Of a stretch of DNA of 13,457 nt, positions 13,191 through 13,457 are shown in pieces; position 1 is the stretch's first letter; each line of letters begins with the position of its first letter. Source of the stretch: JBAYVY01 sp041674345 (lineage in GTDB: Bacteria; Planctomycetota; Phycisphaerae; Phycisphaerales; Zrk34); assembly GCA_041674345.1 (NCBI GenBank), contig JBAYVY010000056.1:1-13457 (forward strand). Reading direction: 5' to 3'. A program made the position numbers and the translations under genes. The notes under the pieces were generated by a model. That model did no database searches, was not told the DNA's origin, and saw only the letters and a program-made list of their open reading frames with translations.

Positions 13191-13282
13191 AAAGTCGGAA
13201 GTGGGAAGGCGGAAGTCGGAAGTAAAGAGGCGGAGCCGATCTGAACTTCCCACTTCCGCCTTCCGCCTTCCCACTTCCGACC
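13191..13282. repeat. Heptad-built inverted repeat element C
   Basis: The left arm reads AAGTCGG, AAGTGGG, AAGGCGG, AAGTCGG, AAGT (13192-13223), starting three bases after the pheS stop. The right arm (13246-13282) in reverse complement reads TCGG, AAGTGGG, AAGGCGG, AAGGCGG, AAGTGGG, AAG. Loop about 22 bases. The unit length is seven throughout. It may act as the pheS terminator, though no U run follows. Confidence 0.88.
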
Positions 13283-13367
13283 GAACCACGGACGGTCACG
13301 GGACGTACAGTACGCACGGGGCGGTGTTGTCCGCAATTCTTCCGGGCTGAAGAGGCAAGCAACGCGC

Positions 13368-13457
13368 ATGGTTCACGAACACGCCAAGCATATCGTCGCC
13401 GGTGCGGATGAAACAGGAAAGGTCAACGCGCAGATTCTGGCGGTGCTGATCGGCGGG
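13368..13457 (+). CDS. Start of an unidentified gene (partial)
   Basis: From the ATG at 13368 a frame stays open to the window end for 30 codons: MVHEHAKHIVAGADETGKVN and then AQILAVLIGG. AAGAGG lies about 13 bases upstream as a possible ribosome site. The hydrophobic run AQILAVLIGG at the cut edge may be the start of a membrane segment. It is too short to identify; it does not look like the start of PheT. Confidence 0.5.
   Translation, partial: MVHEHAKHIVAGADETGKVNAQILAVLIGG

Noticed and set aside
8578..13282. The heptad elements as a CRISPR array
   Set aside because: Units are seven bases, directly adjacent and inverted across a short loop; there are no spacers of regular length and no cas genes.
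12131..13369. A 412-codon open frame on the minus strand
   Set aside because: It is antisense to pheS and crosses both repeat elements B and C; its His/Arg/Leu-rich text matches no family.

Overview
The window looks like G+C-rich chromosomal DNA from a planctomycete, most likely a Phycisphaerae-type bacterium. This is inference from gene content and style: an EboD-like cyclase, a DSP phosphatase of the kind common in planctomycetes, weak or absent Shine-Dalgarno sites, start codons placed just after a -10 box, and many intergenic hairpins. No rRNA or tRNA genes are visible, so the taxonomy cannot be fixed from the sequence.

Layout. Positions 1-840 hold an ordered row of broken chemotaxis gene pieces on the minus strand (cheB, cheR, cheA, cheX, cheY), each reduced to an internal or terminal fragment. 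A NagD-like HAD phosphatase (1076-1918, -) follows, then about 580 bases of gene-free DNA with several hairpins, then an EboD-like 3-dehydroquinate synthase homologue (2497-3660, -), divergent from a membrane-anchored SIMPL-domain protein (3836-4696, +). Positions 4801-6014 (-) hold a Dabb protein and three overlapping small genes, the last encoding a HEPN-like protein. This stretch looks lower in G+C than its surroundings. An 80-residue orphan (6206-6448, +) runs towards thiC (6529-8409, -), which is preceded by a clear TPP riboswitch. Then come a GNAT acetyltransferase and a shikimate kinase (both -), a broken chimera of a dual-specificity phosphatase and a membrane protein (+), a ParE/RelE-type toxin-antitoxin pair (-), a YkgJ-like cysteine-cluster protein (-), pheS (+), and the start of one more gene (+).

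Two patterns stand out. First, at two distant places (1-840 and 10041-10909) neighbouring genes appear fused by loss of the DNA between and inside them, as if by repeated deletion, or by an assembly fault. Second, three dispersed inverted repeats (8578-8717, 12069-12171, 13191-13282) differ in sequence but share one design: arms built of degenerate 7-base units. A fourth 7-base repeat lies in frame inside thiC. This looks like one family of intergenic elements.

The intact genes are mostly housekeeping and monocistronic: thiamin pyrimidine synthesis under TPP control, the shikimate step of aromatic synthesis, and Phe-tRNA charging. The best candidate for an undescribed functional unit is the three-gene overlapping HEPN cassette at 5155-6014.
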